Shown here piece by piece: positions 9,094 to 21,227 of a stretch of 64,000 nt of DNA. The DNA is taken from contig CAIQQH010000008.1 in assembly GCA_903873915.1 (NCBI GenBank), positions 1 to 64,000 of the forward strand, written 5' to 3'. The notes under the pieces are model-generated. The model was not told the DNA's origin and searched no databases. It saw only the letters and a program-made list of their open reading frames with translations. The first letter of the stretch is position 1. Every line of letters starts with the position of its first letter. Made by a program: the position numbers and the translations under genes. The DNA comes from an uncultured Flavobacteriia bacterium. Lineage in GTDB: Bacteria; Bacteroidota; Bacteroidia; Flavobacteriales_D; Crocinitomicaceae.

Positions 9094-9663
9094 TTATTTT
9101 TTCACATATTGTGTCAAGATCACAATTCCTTGGCCATTGATTTTTCCTTCAATTTGCTCCGTATTGTCTTTCACCAAGCGAATATTGCGCACAGACGTCC
9201 CACGTTTTGCTGTAAAGCCAGCACCTTTCACTTCAAGATCTTTAATCAGTACGATTGTATCGCCATTCTCCAATACAGTTCCATTGCTATCCACATGCAG
9301 AGCTGCCGCTTCAACTTCGCGATGATCTCCAGATGCCTCTGCCCAAGTCAATGTTTCATCGTTCAAATACATCATGTCAATTAAATCTTGTGGCCAGTCT
9401 TCCGCTTTGAGACGGTGTAACATTCGCCACGAAAGCACCTGAACAGCTGGCACTTCGCTCCACATAGAATCTGTTAAACAGCGCCAATGGTTCGATTCCA
9501 TTGTATTTTTTGTCATCTGTTCAACACAAATCGAACAGGCGTTTACATGCTGATCTGGGTTTGTACTGTTTCCTGGTTCAACAAGAAATGCGGTCAATCC
9601 ATCAGCGCCTCCACACAATTCACAAATCCCCTTGCTGCGCGAACGCAATTGTCCTTCTACCAT
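9094..9663 (-). CDS. PhnA/YjdM family protein
   Basis: 189 aa; zinc-ribbon CELCGGADGL...CSICVEQM and C-terminal VDSNGTVLENGDTIVLIKDLEVKGAGFTAKRGTSVRNIRLV. Confidence 0.88.
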   Translation of the reverse strand: MVEGQLRSRSKGICELCGGADGLTAFLVEPGNSTNPDQHVNACSICVEQMTKNTMESNHWRCLTDSMWSEVPAVQVLSWRMLHRLKAEDWPQDLIDMMYLNDETLTWAEASGDHREVEAAALHVDSNGTVLENGDTIVLIKDLEVKGAGFTAKRGTSVRNIRLVKDNTEQIEGKINGQGIVILTQYVKK

Positions 9664-9665
9664 GT

Positions 9666-10184
9666 TTATTTTTTCAATTGATTGTCCAAAGCCATGTGGA
9701 GTCCAAGTCCACGAAGCTCTTGACCTTGAGCGATGATGGTTCCGTCACCATCGATTAAAAATGCCGAAGGAATGGAATATACCTTGTACAAGGTCGCGAC
9801 AACATTGTCTTTGTCCCAACCGTGGTATTTCCATGTTAACTTATCCTGAGCAATTGCTGCTTTCCACGCGTCTTCATTGCGGTCTAAAGAAATGCTGAAC
9901 ACCTCAAATCCTTTGGCATTTTTAAACTTTGCCGTTTTGTATTTGGCGTACGCTTCTACCACATTTGGATTTTCCTTGCGGCAGGGTCCACACCAAGAAG
10001 CCCAAAAATCAACCAAGACCATTTTCCCCTTCAACTTTGACAATTGAACAGTTTTTCCGGCTGGAGTAACTAAGGCAATATCTGGAGCTTTTTCTGTCGG
10101 CAAAGCTTTTTTTTCATCCTTTGACGGAGAAAAAAGCGAAAGTGAAAGTGCACCAATCGCAATAAAAATCAGTAAATATTTCAT
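9666..10184 (-). CDS. TlpA-like thioredoxin-family protein
   Basis: 172 aa; signal peptide, DFWASWCGPCRKENP. Confidence 0.9.
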   Translation of the reverse strand: MKYLLIFIAIGALSLSLFSPSKDEKKALPTEKAPDIALVTPAGKTVQLSKLKGKMVLVDFWASWCGPCRKENPNVVEAYAKYKTAKFKNAKGFEVFSISLDRNEDAWKAAIAQDKLTWKYHGWDKDNVVATLYKVYSIPSAFLIDGDGTIIAQGQELRGLGLHMALDNQLKK

Positions 10185-11491
10185 TATCCTATTCTTCTAA
10201 TGTCAGCGCCGATGTTATTCAATCGGAGCTCAATGTCTTGGTATCCTCGGTCGATTTGTTCAATGTTGTGAATTACACTTTTACCTTCTGCGGACAAAGC
10301 AGCAATTAGTAAGGAAACACCCGCACGAATATCCGGTGATGTCATTTGAATTCCTCTCAAATCGTAATTGCGGTCCAAACCGATTACCGTAGCACGATGT
10401 GGGTCACATAAAATGATTTGCGCACCCATATCAATCAACTTATCCACGAAGAACAGACGTGATTCAAACATTTTCTGATGAATGAGTACAGAACCTTTTG
10501 CTTGGGTTGCAACAACCAGAATGATCGACAATAAATCTGGAGTAAATCCTGGCCATGGTGCATCCGCGATGGTTAAAATTGAACCATCAATAAATGTATC
10601 AATTTCATAATGGTCTTGAGCTGGAATAAAAATATCATCGCCACGGCGCTCCAATTTTATCCCCAAGCGACGAAACACATTTGGAATTACTCCAAGGTTT
10701 TCATAGCTCACATCTTTGATCGTAATCTCCGATTTTGTCATTGCTGCCAAACCGATGAAGCTTCCGATTTCAATCATATCTGGGAGGATCCTGTGGAAAC
10801 AACCATTGAGTTCTTTCACTCCTTCAATCGTCAATAAATTCGATCCAATACCAGAAATTTTCGCCCCCATGGCATTTAACATTTTACACAGCTGCTGTAA
10901 ATACGGTTCGCATGCGGCATTGTAGAATGTTGTTGTTCCCTCCGCCATAACGGCAGCCATCAGAATATTTGCTGTACCAGTCACGGATGCTTCATCGAGA
11001 TGGATGTATGCTCCTTTCAGTTTTTTGGCTTCAACCGAATAGAAATGCTCACCCGCATCGTAATTGAATTTTGCTCCTAAAACGGCGAAACCTTCAAAAT
11101 GGGTGTCTAAGCGACGTCGACCAATTTTGTCCCCACCTGGTTTTGGAATAAATCCTTTGCCAAAGCGAGCGAGAAGTGGCCCAACAATCATGATTGACCC
11201 ACGCAGTGATCCTGCACGTTTTTTAAAATCTTCTGACTCTAAGTATTTTAAGTCGATGTCCTTCGCTTGAAAAATAAATGTTCCCTTTTCTACCTTTTCT
11301 ACACGCACACCCATGGTCTGCAAAAGGTTGATGAGTTTGTTGACATCGACAATGTCAGGGACATTTGAAATAGTCACTTTCTCTGCTGTCAAAAGCGGCG
11401 CACACAGCACTTGTAGTGCCTCATTTTTTGCGCCTTGAGGGATAATCTCTCCTTTCAAGGGCTTTCCACCGTAGATCTCAAAAGATGCCAT
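10184..11491 (-). CDS. murA: UDP-N-acetylglucosamine 1-carboxyvinyltransferase
   Basis: 435 aa; GGKPLKGEIIPQGAKNEALQVL, PGGDKIGRRRLDTH, PDIRAGVSLLIAAL. Confidence 0.95.
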   Translation of the reverse strand: MASFEIYGGKPLKGEIIPQGAKNEALQVLCAPLLTAEKVTISNVPDIVDVNKLINLLQTMGVRVEKVEKGTFIFQAKDIDLKYLESEDFKKRAGSLRGSIMIVGPLLARFGKGFIPKPGGDKIGRRRLDTHFEGFAVLGAKFNYDAGEHFYSVEAKKLKGAYIHLDEASVTGTANILMAAVMAEGTTTFYNAACEPYLQQLCKMLNAMGAKISGIGSNLLTIEGVKELNGCFHRILPDMIEIGSFIGLAAMTKSEITIKDVSYENLGVIPNVFRRLGIKLERRGDDIFIPAQDHYEIDTFIDGSILTIADAPWPGFTPDLLSIILVVATQAKGSVLIHQKMFESRLFFVDKLIDMGAQIILCDPHRATVIGLDRNYDLRGIQMTSPDIRAGVSLLIAALSAEGKSVIHNIEQIDRGYQDIELRLNNIGADIRRIG

Positions 11492-11497
11492 GGATAA

Positions 11498-12184
11498 TTA
11501 TTTTTTAATGAATTTCTTCTTGTTGTTGTTATTGTTGGCATTGTTGTTTTTCTTGAAATTCCCTTTTGGTCGTGGCTTTTGATTCAAGCCCATTTCGCGA
11601 AGAATTGTATTTGTATTTGTCAATTCATCCGGATTTTCAAGAATCAATCTCCCTTTCGAAAGTTCTTTCAATTGCTGTGCGATAACATGATTTTCCACCG
11701 CATCGTTGTTGTAGGCAAGAAACTGTTTTTTCATGAAATTCGCCATGGTATTTTTCAAGTACTCTGTTTCCTTTTCATCGGTAATTTCTTCCGATTTCTC
11801 AAGGATACGCTGCGTGTACTTCCCGTAATGCCCGTATCGAATAGAACCTTTCGGATAGTCCATGATCGCTGGCTTTTCATTCAACACCTCTTGTTTTGGG
11901 ATCTCATAAGGAGAATCTACATCGAGTGTAAAATCAGACATCACAAAAAGATGGGTCCATAATTTATGGCGAAAATCATCGACATCTCTCAAATGCGGGT
12001 TGAGCTGGCCCATAACCTCAATGATGGCTTGAGCGGCTCTATTTCGTTCGGTGCGGTCAGCGATTTCCATGGCATGAGCAATCATGTTTTGCACATTGCG
12101 TCCATACTCTGGCAATATCAACCTTCCACGTGTTGTATTGTATTCCATTGAATTATCTTCTTCACTAAGCAATTTGTCGCTCAT
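11498..12184 (-). CDS. DUF4290-like protein, conserved in Bacteroidota
   Basis: 228 aa; MEYNTTRGRLILPEYGRNVQNMIAHAMEIADRTERNRAAQAIIEVMGQLNP. Confidence 0.75.
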   Translation of the reverse strand: MSDKLLSEEDNSMEYNTTRGRLILPEYGRNVQNMIAHAMEIADRTERNRAAQAIIEVMGQLNPHLRDVDDFRHKLWTHLFVMSDFTLDVDSPYEIPKQEVLNEKPAIMDYPKGSIRYGHYGKYTQRILEKSEEITDEKETEYLKNTMANFMKKQFLAYNNDAVENHVIAQQLKELSKGRLILENPDELTNTNTILREMGLNQKPRPKGNFKKNNNANNNNNKKKFIKK

Positions 12185-12190
12185 TTTTTT

Positions 12191-14446
12191 TTAGTTTTCT
12201 AACTGTTTTGCGAGGGCATTGTCATATACCTCTTTGGCCTCGGTGATAAATCCAAAATGTTCATCATCGACCATTAACTTCCCTTTGGTTACATGGCCAA
12301 GCAAGGTGCAAGTTACGCCAGAATCCATTATAAACTCAATAAATTGCTCTTCTTGTTCTTCTGTCACCGAAACAACTACTCTACCTTGACCTTCACCAAA
12401 CAAAAACGCATCTTCTCGGGAACCTGACTCATCGCGCACTTCAGAGTCCGTAACAACATCAAATCCCAACTCACGAGGCATGGCCATTTCTGTCAAAGCC
12501 ACAAACAATCCACCGTCGGAAACATCATGCGCCGAATTAATCAATTCACTCTGAATCAAACCTTTGATGGCCTGATGCATCTCGTATTCCTTTTCTAGGT
12601 CGAAATAAGGTGCTGGCGAAGCTTTTACCCCATGGTAAGTGGCCAAATACTCAGAGGATGCAATATCCGCATTGTACTCGCCAATCAAGAAAATCAAATC
12701 TCCTTTTTGTTTAAAATCCAAGGTCATGATGCGGTCTTTGTCTTCCACGATTCCAATCATACCGATTGTTGGCGTTGGAAACACAGGCACCTCTACTCCG
12801 TTGGACACTGTTTGATTATAAAAGGACACATTACCTCCCGTAACCGGTGTGTTAAACTTGAGGCAAGCCGCAGACATTCCTTTGATTGCACCAACAAATT
12901 GCCAGTATGATTCAGGATTGTATGGGTTTCCAAAATTCAAGCAGTTTGTAATCGCACTTGGCTCACCACCCGCGCACGTTATGTTTCTCGCCGCTTCTGC
13001 AACCGCAATCATGGTCCCAATTTCAGGGTCTGCATTTACATAACGTGAGTTGCAATCCACTGTCATCGCCAACGCTTTGTTTGTGCCTTTGATGTTTACC
13101 ACACCTGCATCCGATGGGCGATTCGTTGTCATGGTGCGCGTACCTACCATTGAATCATACTGCTCATAAATCCAACGCTTTGACGCAATGTTCGGCAGCC
13201 CTAAAAGCGCATAAGCCACGGCTTTTAAATCCGCTGGCTTCTCCACTTGATCGATTGAAAACTTTTTGTATTCAGCATAATATGCCGGTTCTTTGTATTC
13301 TCTTTTATACTGAGGAGCGCCGCCGCCAAGCACCAATGACTCAGCAGGCACATCGCCCACCAGCTCACCATGCATGTAGTAACGAACACGTCCACCTTCA
13401 GTTACCACACCGATTTCTTCAGCATGCAAATCCCACTTATCGAAGATTTGTTTGACCAAAGACTCTTGGCCTTTAGCCACAACAACGAGCATACGCTCCT
13501 GGGATTCAGAAAGAAGTATTTCGTAGGGCAACATATTTTCTTGACGGGTGGGAACGCGATCGAGATGGATGTCCATTCCTACACCACCCCCTGCAGACAT
13601 TTCACAAGTAGAACATGTAATTCCTGCAGCGCCCATATCCTGCATGCCACGAATCGCATCTGTTTTCGCCAATTCCATCGTCGCTTCAAGAAGTAATTTT
13701 TCCATAAAAGGATCACCCACTTGAACAGAGGGTAGGTCGTTTGCCGAATCTTCTGTGATATCTTTTGACGCAAAAGCAGCTCCTGCAATACCATCTTTAC
13801 CTGTGGAAGAACCAACAATAAAAACTGGATTTCCTGGGCCAGTCGCTTTCGCTGAAACGATGCGTTTCGTATCTATAATACCCGCAGAGAATGCATTTAC
13901 CAATGGGTTAGTATTGTAGGAATCATCAAAAAACACTTCACCACCGACAATTGGAATACCGAAAGCATTGCCATAATCACCAATTCCCTTGGTCACCCCT
14001 TTTACCAACCATTTCGTTCGCGCGTTTTCAATATTTCCAAAACGCAATGAATTCAACTGAGCAATTGGGCGCGCACCCATCGTGAAAATGTCGCGGTTAA
14101 TGCCACCAACACCCGTTGCTGCACCTTGATAAGGTTCTAGGGCACTTGGATGGTTGTGGGATTCTATTTTAAAAACGCAGCCCAATCCATCACCGATATC
14201 AACAAGACCTGCATTTTCTTCACCCGCCTTTACAAGCATGTGATGGCCATCCTTTGGCAATGTTTTTAACCAAAGAATTGAATTCTTGTACGAACAATGC
14301 TCAGACCACATTACCGAGTAAACGGCTGTTTCAGTAAAATTCGGTGTACGACCAAGAATTTCACATATCATTTCAAATTCATCCGAGCGTAAACCAAGAT
14401 CTATCGCCTGTTCTATCGTTGCTGCCTGTTGAAGGGTACTTTCCAT
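12191..14446 (-). CDS. purL: Phosphoribosylformylglycinamidine synthase subunit PurL
   Basis: 751 aa; [62 protein letters not shown]. Confidence 0.96.
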   Translation of the reverse strand: MESTLQQAATIEQAIDLGLRSDEFEMICEILGRTPNFTETAVYSVMWSEHCSYKNSILWLKTLPKDGHHMLVKAGEENAGLVDIGDGLGCVFKIESHNHPSALEPYQGAATGVGGINRDIFTMGARPIAQLNSLRFGNIENARTKWLVKGVTKGIGDYGNAFGIPIVGGEVFFDDSYNTNPLVNAFSAGIIDTKRIVSAKATGPGNPVFIVGSSTGKDGIAGAAFASKDITEDSANDLPSVQVGDPFMEKLLLEATMELAKTDAIRGMQDMGAAGITCSTCEMSAGGGVGMDIHLDRVPTRQENMLPYEILLSESQERMLVVVAKGQESLVKQIFDKWDLHAEEIGVVTEGGRVRYYMHGELVGDVPAESLVLGGGAPQYKREYKEPAYYAEYKKFSIDQVEKPADLKAVAYALLGLPNIASKRWIYEQYDSMVGTRTMTTNRPSDAGVVNIKGTNKALAMTVDCNSRYVNADPEIGTMIAVAEAARNITCAGGEPSAITNCLNFGNPYNPESYWQFVGAIKGMSAACLKFNTPVTGGNVSFYNQTVSNGVEVPVFPTPTIGMIGIVEDKDRIMTLDFKQKGDLIFLIGEYNADIASSEYLATYHGVKASPAPYFDLEKEYEMHQAIKGLIQSELINSAHDVSDGGLFVALTEMAMPRELGFDVVTDSEVRDESGSREDAFLFGEGQGRVVVSVTEEQEEQFIEFIMDSGVTCTLLGHVTKGKLMVDDEHFGFITEAKEVYDNALAKQLEN

Positions 14447-14608
14447 AAAATCTTTTGTTGTACAAATATAAATAAAATTTTGGGGCGAATCCCCTTAGTT
14501 GCAAGTGGTCAAAACTGAAATTATTTTTTTGAATGCTGTAAAATTTGTTTGTTTTTGAAATTATTTTTTATCTTTCGAGCGCTTAACTACATTACTTAAC
14601 TAATTGCC

Positions 14609-15946
14609 ATGCTTAAATTATTTGATTTAAGGTTTTTAACGTTTCTCACGGTATTATCATTCTCCAATTGCAGAGCACAAATTATTGCTTCCAACAATGT
14701 TTTGATTCAAGTAAATTCAGGTGGTTTAATCCATTGTAATGGTGGTTTTGAATTAAATGGTGCAGCTCAACTCACAAACCAAGGAACAATTTACACCACC
14801 AAAAACTCAACCTTTACGCAGAACGGAAACTTTACCATAAACGGCACATCTATAAGTGATGGAAATGGCGAGTACTTCGTCGAACAAGATTGGAAAAACA
14901 ATTCGGTATTCGCAGGAGGATCAAGTACAGTTCACCTTTACGGCAACACAGAACAATTCATTACAAGCGACAATTCAACAGAGACCATTTTTAACAACCT
15001 TATTCTCACAGGTTCAGGCAGTGGGGTAGATAAAAGAAAAACCCTCTTAAACACCAATGCTTCGTGCGGAAATCTAGGTAATTTAACACTAAACAATCGT
15101 GAATTAGCGACCGAAGGGAACACCTTTAGCGTCTTGAATCCTTCTCTTTCTGCAATTGCCTTCGACAACACTTTTTTGGCTGAAGGTTTTGTAAGTAGCA
15201 TTCTTTCTGGTTCGCTCGTGCGTACTACAAATACTACACAGAACTATATTTTTCCTGTTGGATCAAGCAATGGAACTGAGCGTTTTAGAGCAGTAACTAT
15301 CCAACCAGAAGCGAATACTTCTCAAACCTATGCTGTCCGTCTCAATAACTACAGCGCGGACCTTGATTCGTATTTTTTGAGCCAACACGAAACCTTAATC
15401 GACAATGGAAATTCACTTTTCTATCACTCGATCGAACGCATTTCAGGAAATGCCAATGCCAACGTCAGCGTTCAATACCTTCCTACTTCCGATGGTGATT
15501 GGAAGGGGCTTGCACATTGGTTTCTGCCCATTCAACAATGGAACTCACTTGGCGACTTGCCGCAATTAATCAACGGGAATTACAGCGAGATTTTGCGCAG
15601 TGGATGGAATTTTCCTGATGCGTCGAATGCTTATGTACTTATGAATCCCGCTGATATCATTATTATTCCAACAGCATTTACGCCTGATGGAGATGGCACA
15701 AATGAACTTTGGGAAATTCCTAACTTAGATAAACAATATCCAAAAAATGTCGTGCGCATCTACAACCGTTGGGGAAGTTTATTGTATGAACATGACTCCT
15801 CTACCGATGGTTTATATTCTACAAAGCCTTGGGACGGTACTGTTAAAGGCGATTTAATGCCTGTAGGTTCTTATTACTACATCATCGACTTCAACAATTT
15901 AGACAATAAGTCTGTCAAAGGAATAGTGACCATTGTCAATCAATAA
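14609..15946 (+). CDS. Secreted protein with gliding motility-associated (T9SS type B) C-terminal domain
   Basis: 445 aa; signal peptide; C-term [43 protein letters not shown]...[20 protein letters not shown]. Confidence 0.9.
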   Translation: MLKLFDLRFLTFLTVLSFSNCRAQIIASNNVLIQVNSGGLIHCNGGFELNGAAQLTNQGTIYTTKNSTFTQNGNFTINGTSISDGNGEYFVEQDWKNNSVFAGGSSTVHLYGNTEQFITSDNSTETIFNNLILTGSGSGVDKRKTLLNTNASCGNLGNLTLNNRELATEGNTFSVLNPSLSAIAFDNTFLAEGFVSSILSGSLVRTTNTTQNYIFPVGSSNGTERFRAVTIQPEANTSQTYAVRLNNYSADLDSYFLSQHETLIDNGNSLFYHSIERISGNANANVSVQYLPTSDGDWKGLAHWFLPIQQWNSLGDLPQLINGNYSEILRSGWNFPDASNAYVLMNPADIIIIPTAFTPDGDGTNELWEIPNLDKQYPKNVVRIYNRWGSLLYEHDSSTDGLYSTKPWDGTVKGDLMPVGSYYYIIDFNNLDNKSVKGIVTIVNQ

Positions 15947-15965
15947 AAACTACAGCTCAAAAACT

Positions 15966-18773
15966 ATGAAAATGAATTCATTTTACCACACCGTATTTAT
16001 TGCAACTTGTTTTGTTGTATCCCAATCAACTAGTGCACAGAACAATGTAGGGATCGGCACGAACACACCAGACCCAAGTGCTATTGTTGACATGTCAGCA
16101 TCTGACAAAGGGATGCTCGTGCCTCGCATGACAAGTGTCCAGCGAACAGCAATTGTTAGCCCTGCTGAAGCCTTGATGGTGTACGATACAGATGTCGAAT
16201 GCTACTTCTATTTTAAACTTTCCACCGGTTGGTTAAACCTCTGTGGAGCAATGACTGGTGCACAGGGACCTCAAGGAATCCAAGGGCCAATTGGATTAAC
16301 AGGTGCTGTTGGAGCCACAGGACCACAGGGACCTATTGGTTTGACAGGCGCTATAGGACCGCAGGGACCGATTGGTTTGACGGGTGCTGTTGGAGCTACA
16401 GGAGCAACAGGACCGCAAGGTCCGATTGGATTAACAGGTGCTGTTGGAGCCACAGGACCACAGGGACCTATTGGTTTGACAGGCGCTACAGGACCGCAAG
16501 GTCCGATTGGATTAACAGGTGCTGTTGGTGCTACTGGAGCTACAGGACCGCAAGGTCCGATTGGATTAACAGGTGCTACTGGTGCCGTTGGTGCTACGGG
16601 TCCTCAAGGTCCGATTGGATTAACAGGTGCTACTGGTGCCGTTGGTGCTACAGGTCCTCAAGGTCCGATTGGTTTAACAGGTGCTGTTGGACCGCAAGGG
16701 ATAGCCGGTGTTGATGGTGCTGTAGGTGCTACGGGACCTCAAGGTCCTACTGGTTTGACAGGACCGCAGGGTCCGATTGGTTTGACAGGTGCTACCGGCC
16801 TTCAAGGTCCGGCCGGCGTAGCAGGACCGCAAGGGATAGCTGGTGTTGATGGTGCTGTGGGTGCAACTGGGCCTCAAGGTCCGGCCGGCGTAGCAGGACC
16901 ACAAGGGCCTCAAGGTCCGGCTGGAGCAAATGGTCAAGGGGGAGTTTCCATTTCAGGAACTGGAGTCACTTTGACAGGAACAGGAACGGTTGCCGATCCT
17001 TATGTCATCAATGAGAATGACGACGATTGGAAAATACTTGGTAATGCAGGGACGGTTGCAGGCACAAATTTCATTGGAACGACCGATGCCCAAGCCTTTA
17101 TAACAAAAACAGGTGGGAACGGTGCAGCGAACGAGCGCATGCGTATTCTTGCAACAGGACCAGGAATATATAACGCAACTACTCCAGTTGTTGGGGATGT
17201 GTTCTCTGTGTATTCCACTGGAGCGACAGGTGCAATTAACCCACTGGGAACATTTGCCGTGAATGGCTATTCAGCCGGCAACGGAACGGGCGTATATGGC
17301 GAAACCAACGGCGGAGCTTCCACAAATGGAACAGCTGTTTGGGGTACTATTTATGGAACAGCCACTACCGCTTCATCAACGAGTGAAGGAATCTGGGGAT
17401 TGAATACAACTGCTCCTGCGGGAACAGGAGCTACGGCTGCCGTTGCAGTTGGAGTACGCGGAGAAGCTACAGGGACTGCAGGTACTGCCTTTACAATGGG
17501 TGTCTTAGGGATTTCGACAGCAACTGCTGGTGGAGCATATGGTGTTTACGGACAATCATCTTCACCCGCTGCTATGGGAGTTTTTGGAGTTAATCTTGAC
17601 GTGAGTGCTAACCCAGCACATGGTGTTCAAGGTCAAACTGGTGCCGTTGGAAGTGCCGCGGGAATACGCGGATTCAATACTGCGGCAGCGATTGGTGCTG
17701 GACAAAACGGTTTCGGTGTGAGAGGTAGTGCCAATGCGGCTCCAACGGGTACTGGTTTCGTGATGGGTGTTCGCGGTGATTGCAGTGGTGCAACTGGATC
17801 CACATATGGAGTTTATGGCCAATCAGCCTCTGCTACTGGGTTTGGAGTAGATGGAGTTAATACGAATGCATCTGGAACTGGCTTGTTCGCAATAGGAAAT
17901 AATGCTGCCGGAACCTATCTAACAGGTGGCTCAGGAGCAGCGATAAATGGTTCAGGCATTGGAACTTTTTCAATTGCAAGAACTGCAGCAAGTGGAAATG
18001 GTGTTGTCGGTATTGGGAACAACCTTACAGGATCAATTTATACTCCTGGTTCGGGTAGCGGTGTTACGGGAGTTGGAGCTCAATATGGAATTGTGGGATT
18101 TGCAACAACGACGGTAAATACAAACCCATTGAACAACTCTGTGTCGAATGGAGCTGGAGCAAGTGCTGGTGGGTACTTCGAAGTGTTAACTGCTGGTATT
18201 GCGCAAACATGGGCTTATGTTGGTGCACGAGACAATACGGGTACGCTTCGTAAAATCATCGGTTCAGGAACCGTAAACACAATTGTAAAAGACCTTGATG
18301 AAAAATATGTGGCACTTTCTTGTCCAGAAGCACCTGAAAACTTGTTCCAAGATTATGGTGTAGGACAGTTGGTCAATGGCAAAGTACACATCACGATTGA
18401 TCCAATTTTCGCTAAAAATATTGTGGTAAACGAAAACCATCCTTTGCGCGTATTTGTGCAACTGGAAGGCGATTGCAAGGGAGTTTATGTGACAAACAAG
18501 ACAAAGGATGGATTTGATGTCATCGAGTTGAATGCTGGATCTTCCAATACCTCATTCTCTTGGTCGATTGTTGCCAACCGTGCTGATGAAATATTGCCTG
18601 ATGGAACGATTTCTAAGTACTCTAATGAGCGTTTCGCTCCGGCTCCAGGACCACAAGAGAAATTAACACAAGAAATCAGTGAAGAAAATTCAGCAGTGCG
18701 CAACGTTCAGTCAGAGGAGCCTGTATCACCCGCTAAAGTTGGAACGAAGGAAAATCCACGAAAGAAATTATGA
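15966..18773 (+). CDS. Secreted collagen-like (Gly-X-Y) repeat protein with glycine-rich C-terminal repeats
   Basis: ORF track starts at 15933 but the signal peptide begins at [16 protein letters not shown] (15966); ~225-residue [16 protein letters not shown] tract. Confidence 0.88.
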   Translation: MKMNSFYHTVFIATCFVVSQSTSAQNNVGIGTNTPDPSAIVDMSASDKGMLVPRMTSVQRTAIVSPAEALMVYDTDVECYFYFKLSTGWLNLCGAMTGAQGPQGIQGPIGLTGAVGATGPQGPIGLTGAIGPQGPIGLTGAVGATGATGPQGPIGLTGAVGATGPQGPIGLTGATGPQGPIGLTGAVGATGATGPQGPIGLTGATGAVGATGPQGPIGLTGATGAVGATGPQGPIGLTGAVGPQGIAGVDGAVGATGPQGPTGLTGPQGPIGLTGATGLQGPAGVAGPQGIAGVDGAVGATGPQGPAGVAGPQGPQGPAGANGQGGVSISGTGVTLTGTGTVADPYVINENDDDWKILGNAGTVAGTNFIGTTDAQAFITKTGGNGAANERMRILATGPGIYNATTPVVGDVFSVYSTGATGAINPLGTFAVNGYSAGNGTGVYGETNGGASTNGTAVWGTIYGTATTASSTSEGIWGLNTTAPAGTGATAAVAVGVRGEATGTAGTAFTMGVLGISTATAGGAYGVYGQSSSPAAMGVFGVNLDVSANPAHGVQGQTGAVGSAAGIRGFNTAAAIGAGQNGFGVRGSANAAPTGTGFVMGVRGDCSGATGSTYGVYGQSASATGFGVDGVNTNASGTGLFAIGNNAAGTYLTGGSGAAINGSGIGTFSIARTAASGNGVVGIGNNLTGSIYTPGSGSGVTGVGAQYGIVGFATTTVNTNPLNNSVSNGAGASAGGYFEVLTAGIAQTWAYVGARDNTGTLRKIIGSGTVNTIVKDLDEKYVALSCPEAPENLFQDYGVGQLVNGKVHITIDPIFAKNIVVNENHPLRVFVQLEGDCKGVYVTNKTKDGFDVIELNAGSSNTSFSWSIVANRADEILPDGTISKYSNERFAPAPGPQEKLTQEISEENSAVRNVQSEEPVSPAKVGTKENPRKKL
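16257..16940 (+). repeat. Tandem collagen-like minisatellite inside CDS
   Basis: Repeated units such as ggtgctgttggagccacaggaccacagggacctattggtttgaca. Confidence 0.9.
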
Positions 18774-18795
18774 TAGGTGAGTTTTAATCTCATTT

Positions 18796-18832
18796 AAAAA
18801 AAAGCTTGCATGTCGAATGCAAGCTTTTTTTT
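18796..18832 (+). terminator. Strong bidirectional-looking Rho-independent terminator
   Basis: AAAAAAAAGCTTGCATgtcgaATGCAAGCTTTTTTTT. Confidence 0.85.
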
Positions 18833-18956
18833 GTTCGCTCTAATCAATCGTGCGCATGCGTAGGGATAGACACTAGGTACAAATCATTGAAATGTAAAAC
18901 AATAAGGTGCTGCTGATTTTTTAGATTAAACCAACGGGGATTCCAAAGCTTAAAAA

Positions 18957-20033
18957 CTACTTCTGTGCGAAGCGGTACAAGATGTAAGCGATACCTCCAA
19001 ACAAGATATTCGGCACCCATACCGCTAATTCTGCAGGGAAACCAACCTTCATAGCGGCAACTGTTGTCACCTTCATGGCGAAGATGTAAATGAAAATAAT
19101 GCCCAATCCCAACGCTATACTAATCCCAATACCTCCGCGTTTTTTCCGCGAAGAAACAGAAACGCCAATGATTGTCAACACATAGGAGGCAAATGGGTAT
19201 GAGGTACGTTGGTTGAGCTCAATTTCGTACATCGGCACATTTCCTGAGCCCTTCTCCTTTTCCCTTTTGATGAATCCATTGAGTTCTGAATAGGTCATGG
19301 CTTCCGCAATATTATCTCGTTGCGCCATTTCCTCTATTCTAAACTTAAAAATTGTGTCTTTTTTCTGCCCTTCGTGGACCACATCATTTGGATAGCCAAC
19401 TCTTCGTTCAAAATAATCCGTCAACACCCATGTATCGGTGCCTTGCTTATTTTGTGCAGAACGCGCCTTGATAAAATACTTGAGCTTTTTGTCTTCACCC
19501 CATTGCTCGAGCACAAAGTCATTGACCATATTTTGTTCGGAGGAAAAACTCGAGAAATATACCACTTGGTTTCCAGGGTATTCTGCGTGGTAATCTTCCA
19601 CATACATGGCATCACGGTAATATTTCTCCTCAAATGCCAAGCGCACTTTATTCGCTTTAGGCAAGACGAAATGATTCATAAATAAGGAAATGATCATCAG
19701 TATTGTTGCGGAAATCATGTAAGGTCTCAAAAACCGGTGAAAGGGCCTACCACTGTTGAGCATCGGTATAATTTCAGAGTCTTGTGCCATTTTTGCGGTA
19801 AACCAAATCACTGAAACGAAAATAATCATCGAAGAAAACATATTCCCATAGAAGAGAATGAAGTTTAGGTAATACTCGAAAATGATTCCTGATAGTGGCG
19901 CCTGATTGTCGATAAATTCGCTCAAACGTTCCGCTAAATCAAAGACCATCGCTAGAAGCATGATGATCCCCAGCATGAAGAAGAAGGTCGTTAGGAACTT
20001 CCGAATGATATATTTATCGAGGATAGACAGCAC
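18957..20033 (-). CDS. LptF/LptG family permease
   Basis: 358 aa; MLSILDKYIIRKFLTTFFFMLGIIMLLAMVFDLAERLSEF; C-terminal TM helices. Confidence 0.88.
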   Translation of the reverse strand: MLSILDKYIIRKFLTTFFFMLGIIMLLAMVFDLAERLSEFIDNQAPLSGIIFEYYLNFILFYGNMFSSMIIFVSVIWFTAKMAQDSEIIPMLNSGRPFHRFLRPYMISATILMIISLFMNHFVLPKANKVRLAFEEKYYRDAMYVEDYHAEYPGNQVVYFSSFSSEQNMVNDFVLEQWGEDKKLKYFIKARSAQNKQGTDTWVLTDYFERRVGYPNDVVHEGQKKDTIFKFRIEEMAQRDNIAEAMTYSELNGFIKREKEKGSGNVPMYEIELNQRTSYPFASYVLTIIGVSVSSRKKRGGIGISIALGLGIIFIYIFAMKVTTVAAMKVGFPAELAVWVPNILFGGIAYILYRFAQK

Positions 20034-20034
20034 C

Positions 20035-21165
20035 TTATAATCGTTGTCCTAGTTTTGGCGTAATCGCATTTTTCCATTCCACAAACGAACCATTTAAGAT
20101 TCTCTGGCGTGCTTCTTTCATCAAATCAAGATAGAATGCCAAATTATGAATTGTCGCAATTTGAATCCCTAGATTTTCACCTGTTTTTATCAAATGACGC
20201 AAATAGGCCTTCGTATACACTTGATCCACAAATGCTTTTCCAGAAGCGTCAATAGGAGAAAAATCCATTTCCCATTTCTTATTTTTAATGTTGATTGTTC
20301 CTTCCCAGGTAAATAGCATACCGTGTCGTGCATTTCGCGAAGGCATCACGCAATCAAACATATCAATTCCCAAGGCAATGCATTCCAATAAATTTACTGG
20401 TGTACCTACCCCCATTAAATACCTTGGTTTTTCCTTAGGTAATATTTGGCAGACATGATCTGTCATTTCATACAACTCTTCATCTGGTTCACCAACTGAA
20501 AGTCCTCCGATGGCATTTCCTACGGCATCAAAGGATGCGATAGTCTCCGCCGATTCAGTCCTTAAATCCTTGTATACGCTTCCTTGTATGATTGGAAAAA
20601 GTGCTTGCTTGTAGCCGTATTTTGGTTCTGTTTGTTCCATTCGATCCATGCAGCGTTTCAACCAGCGGTGGGTCATGTGCATCGAACGTTTGGCATACTG
20701 ATAATCGCAGGGATAAGGTGTACATTCATCAAAAGCCATGATGATATCGGCACCTATAGAACGTTGAATGTCTATCGCTCGTTCGGGGGTGAAAAAATGA
20801 TAACTCCCATCGATGTGCGACTGGAACTTTACCCCCTCTTCATTTATTTTTCTTGAGCCGGACAACGAATACACCTGATATCCGCCACTGTCAGTAAGCA
20901 TAGGGCGTTCCCAGCCCATAAATTGATGAAGTCCACCAGCTGCTTCCAACACCTCAATGCCTGGTCGTAAAAACAAATGATAGGTGTTTCCAAGGATGAT
21001 TTGCGCATTGATGTCATCGCGCAATTCCTGCTGATGAACACCTTTTACCGAGCCAACTGTTCCTACAGGCATGAATATCGGAGTTTCAATTGTGCCGTGA
21101 TCGGTGTGCAATAATCCTACCCTTGCGCGGGATTTTGTATCGGTATGAAGAAGGTCAAAGTGCAT
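20035..21165 (-). CDS. tgt: tRNA-guanine transglycosylase
   Basis: 376 aa; TPIFMPVGTVGSVKG, MLTDSGGYQVYSLS, GGLSVGEPDEELYEM, RYLMGVGTP. Confidence 0.95.
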   Translation of the reverse strand: MHFDLLHTDTKSRARVGLLHTDHGTIETPIFMPVGTVGSVKGVHQQELRDDINAQIILGNTYHLFLRPGIEVLEAAGGLHQFMGWERPMLTDSGGYQVYSLSGSRKINEEGVKFQSHIDGSYHFFTPERAIDIQRSIGADIIMAFDECTPYPCDYQYAKRSMHMTHRWLKRCMDRMEQTEPKYGYKQALFPIIQGSVYKDLRTESAETIASFDAVGNAIGGLSVGEPDEELYEMTDHVCQILPKEKPRYLMGVGTPVNLLECIALGIDMFDCVMPSRNARHGMLFTWEGTINIKNKKWEMDFSPIDASGKAFVDQVYTKAYLRHLIKTGENLGIQIATIHNLAFYLDLMKEARQRILNGSFVEWKNAITPKLGQRL

Positions 21166-21188
21166 AAAATGTTGAAAACTAAACGGCG

Positions 21189-21196
21189 CAAAGATA
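21189..21196 (-). promoter_or_regulatory. -7 box TATCTTTG upstream of tgt
   Basis: caaagata on plus strand, 24 nt before tgt start. Confidence 0.45.
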
Positions 21197-21227
21197 AAGC
21201 TATTTCATTAGTCCCCCCATCTTTGCA

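Noticed and set aside
16271-16937. Antisense and shifted ORFs over the collagen region (e.g. 16271..16453 -, 16229..16714 +, 16674..16937 -)
   Set aside because: Low-complexity translations are artefacts of the Gly-X-Y repeat; the main frame has signal peptide and full-length coherence.
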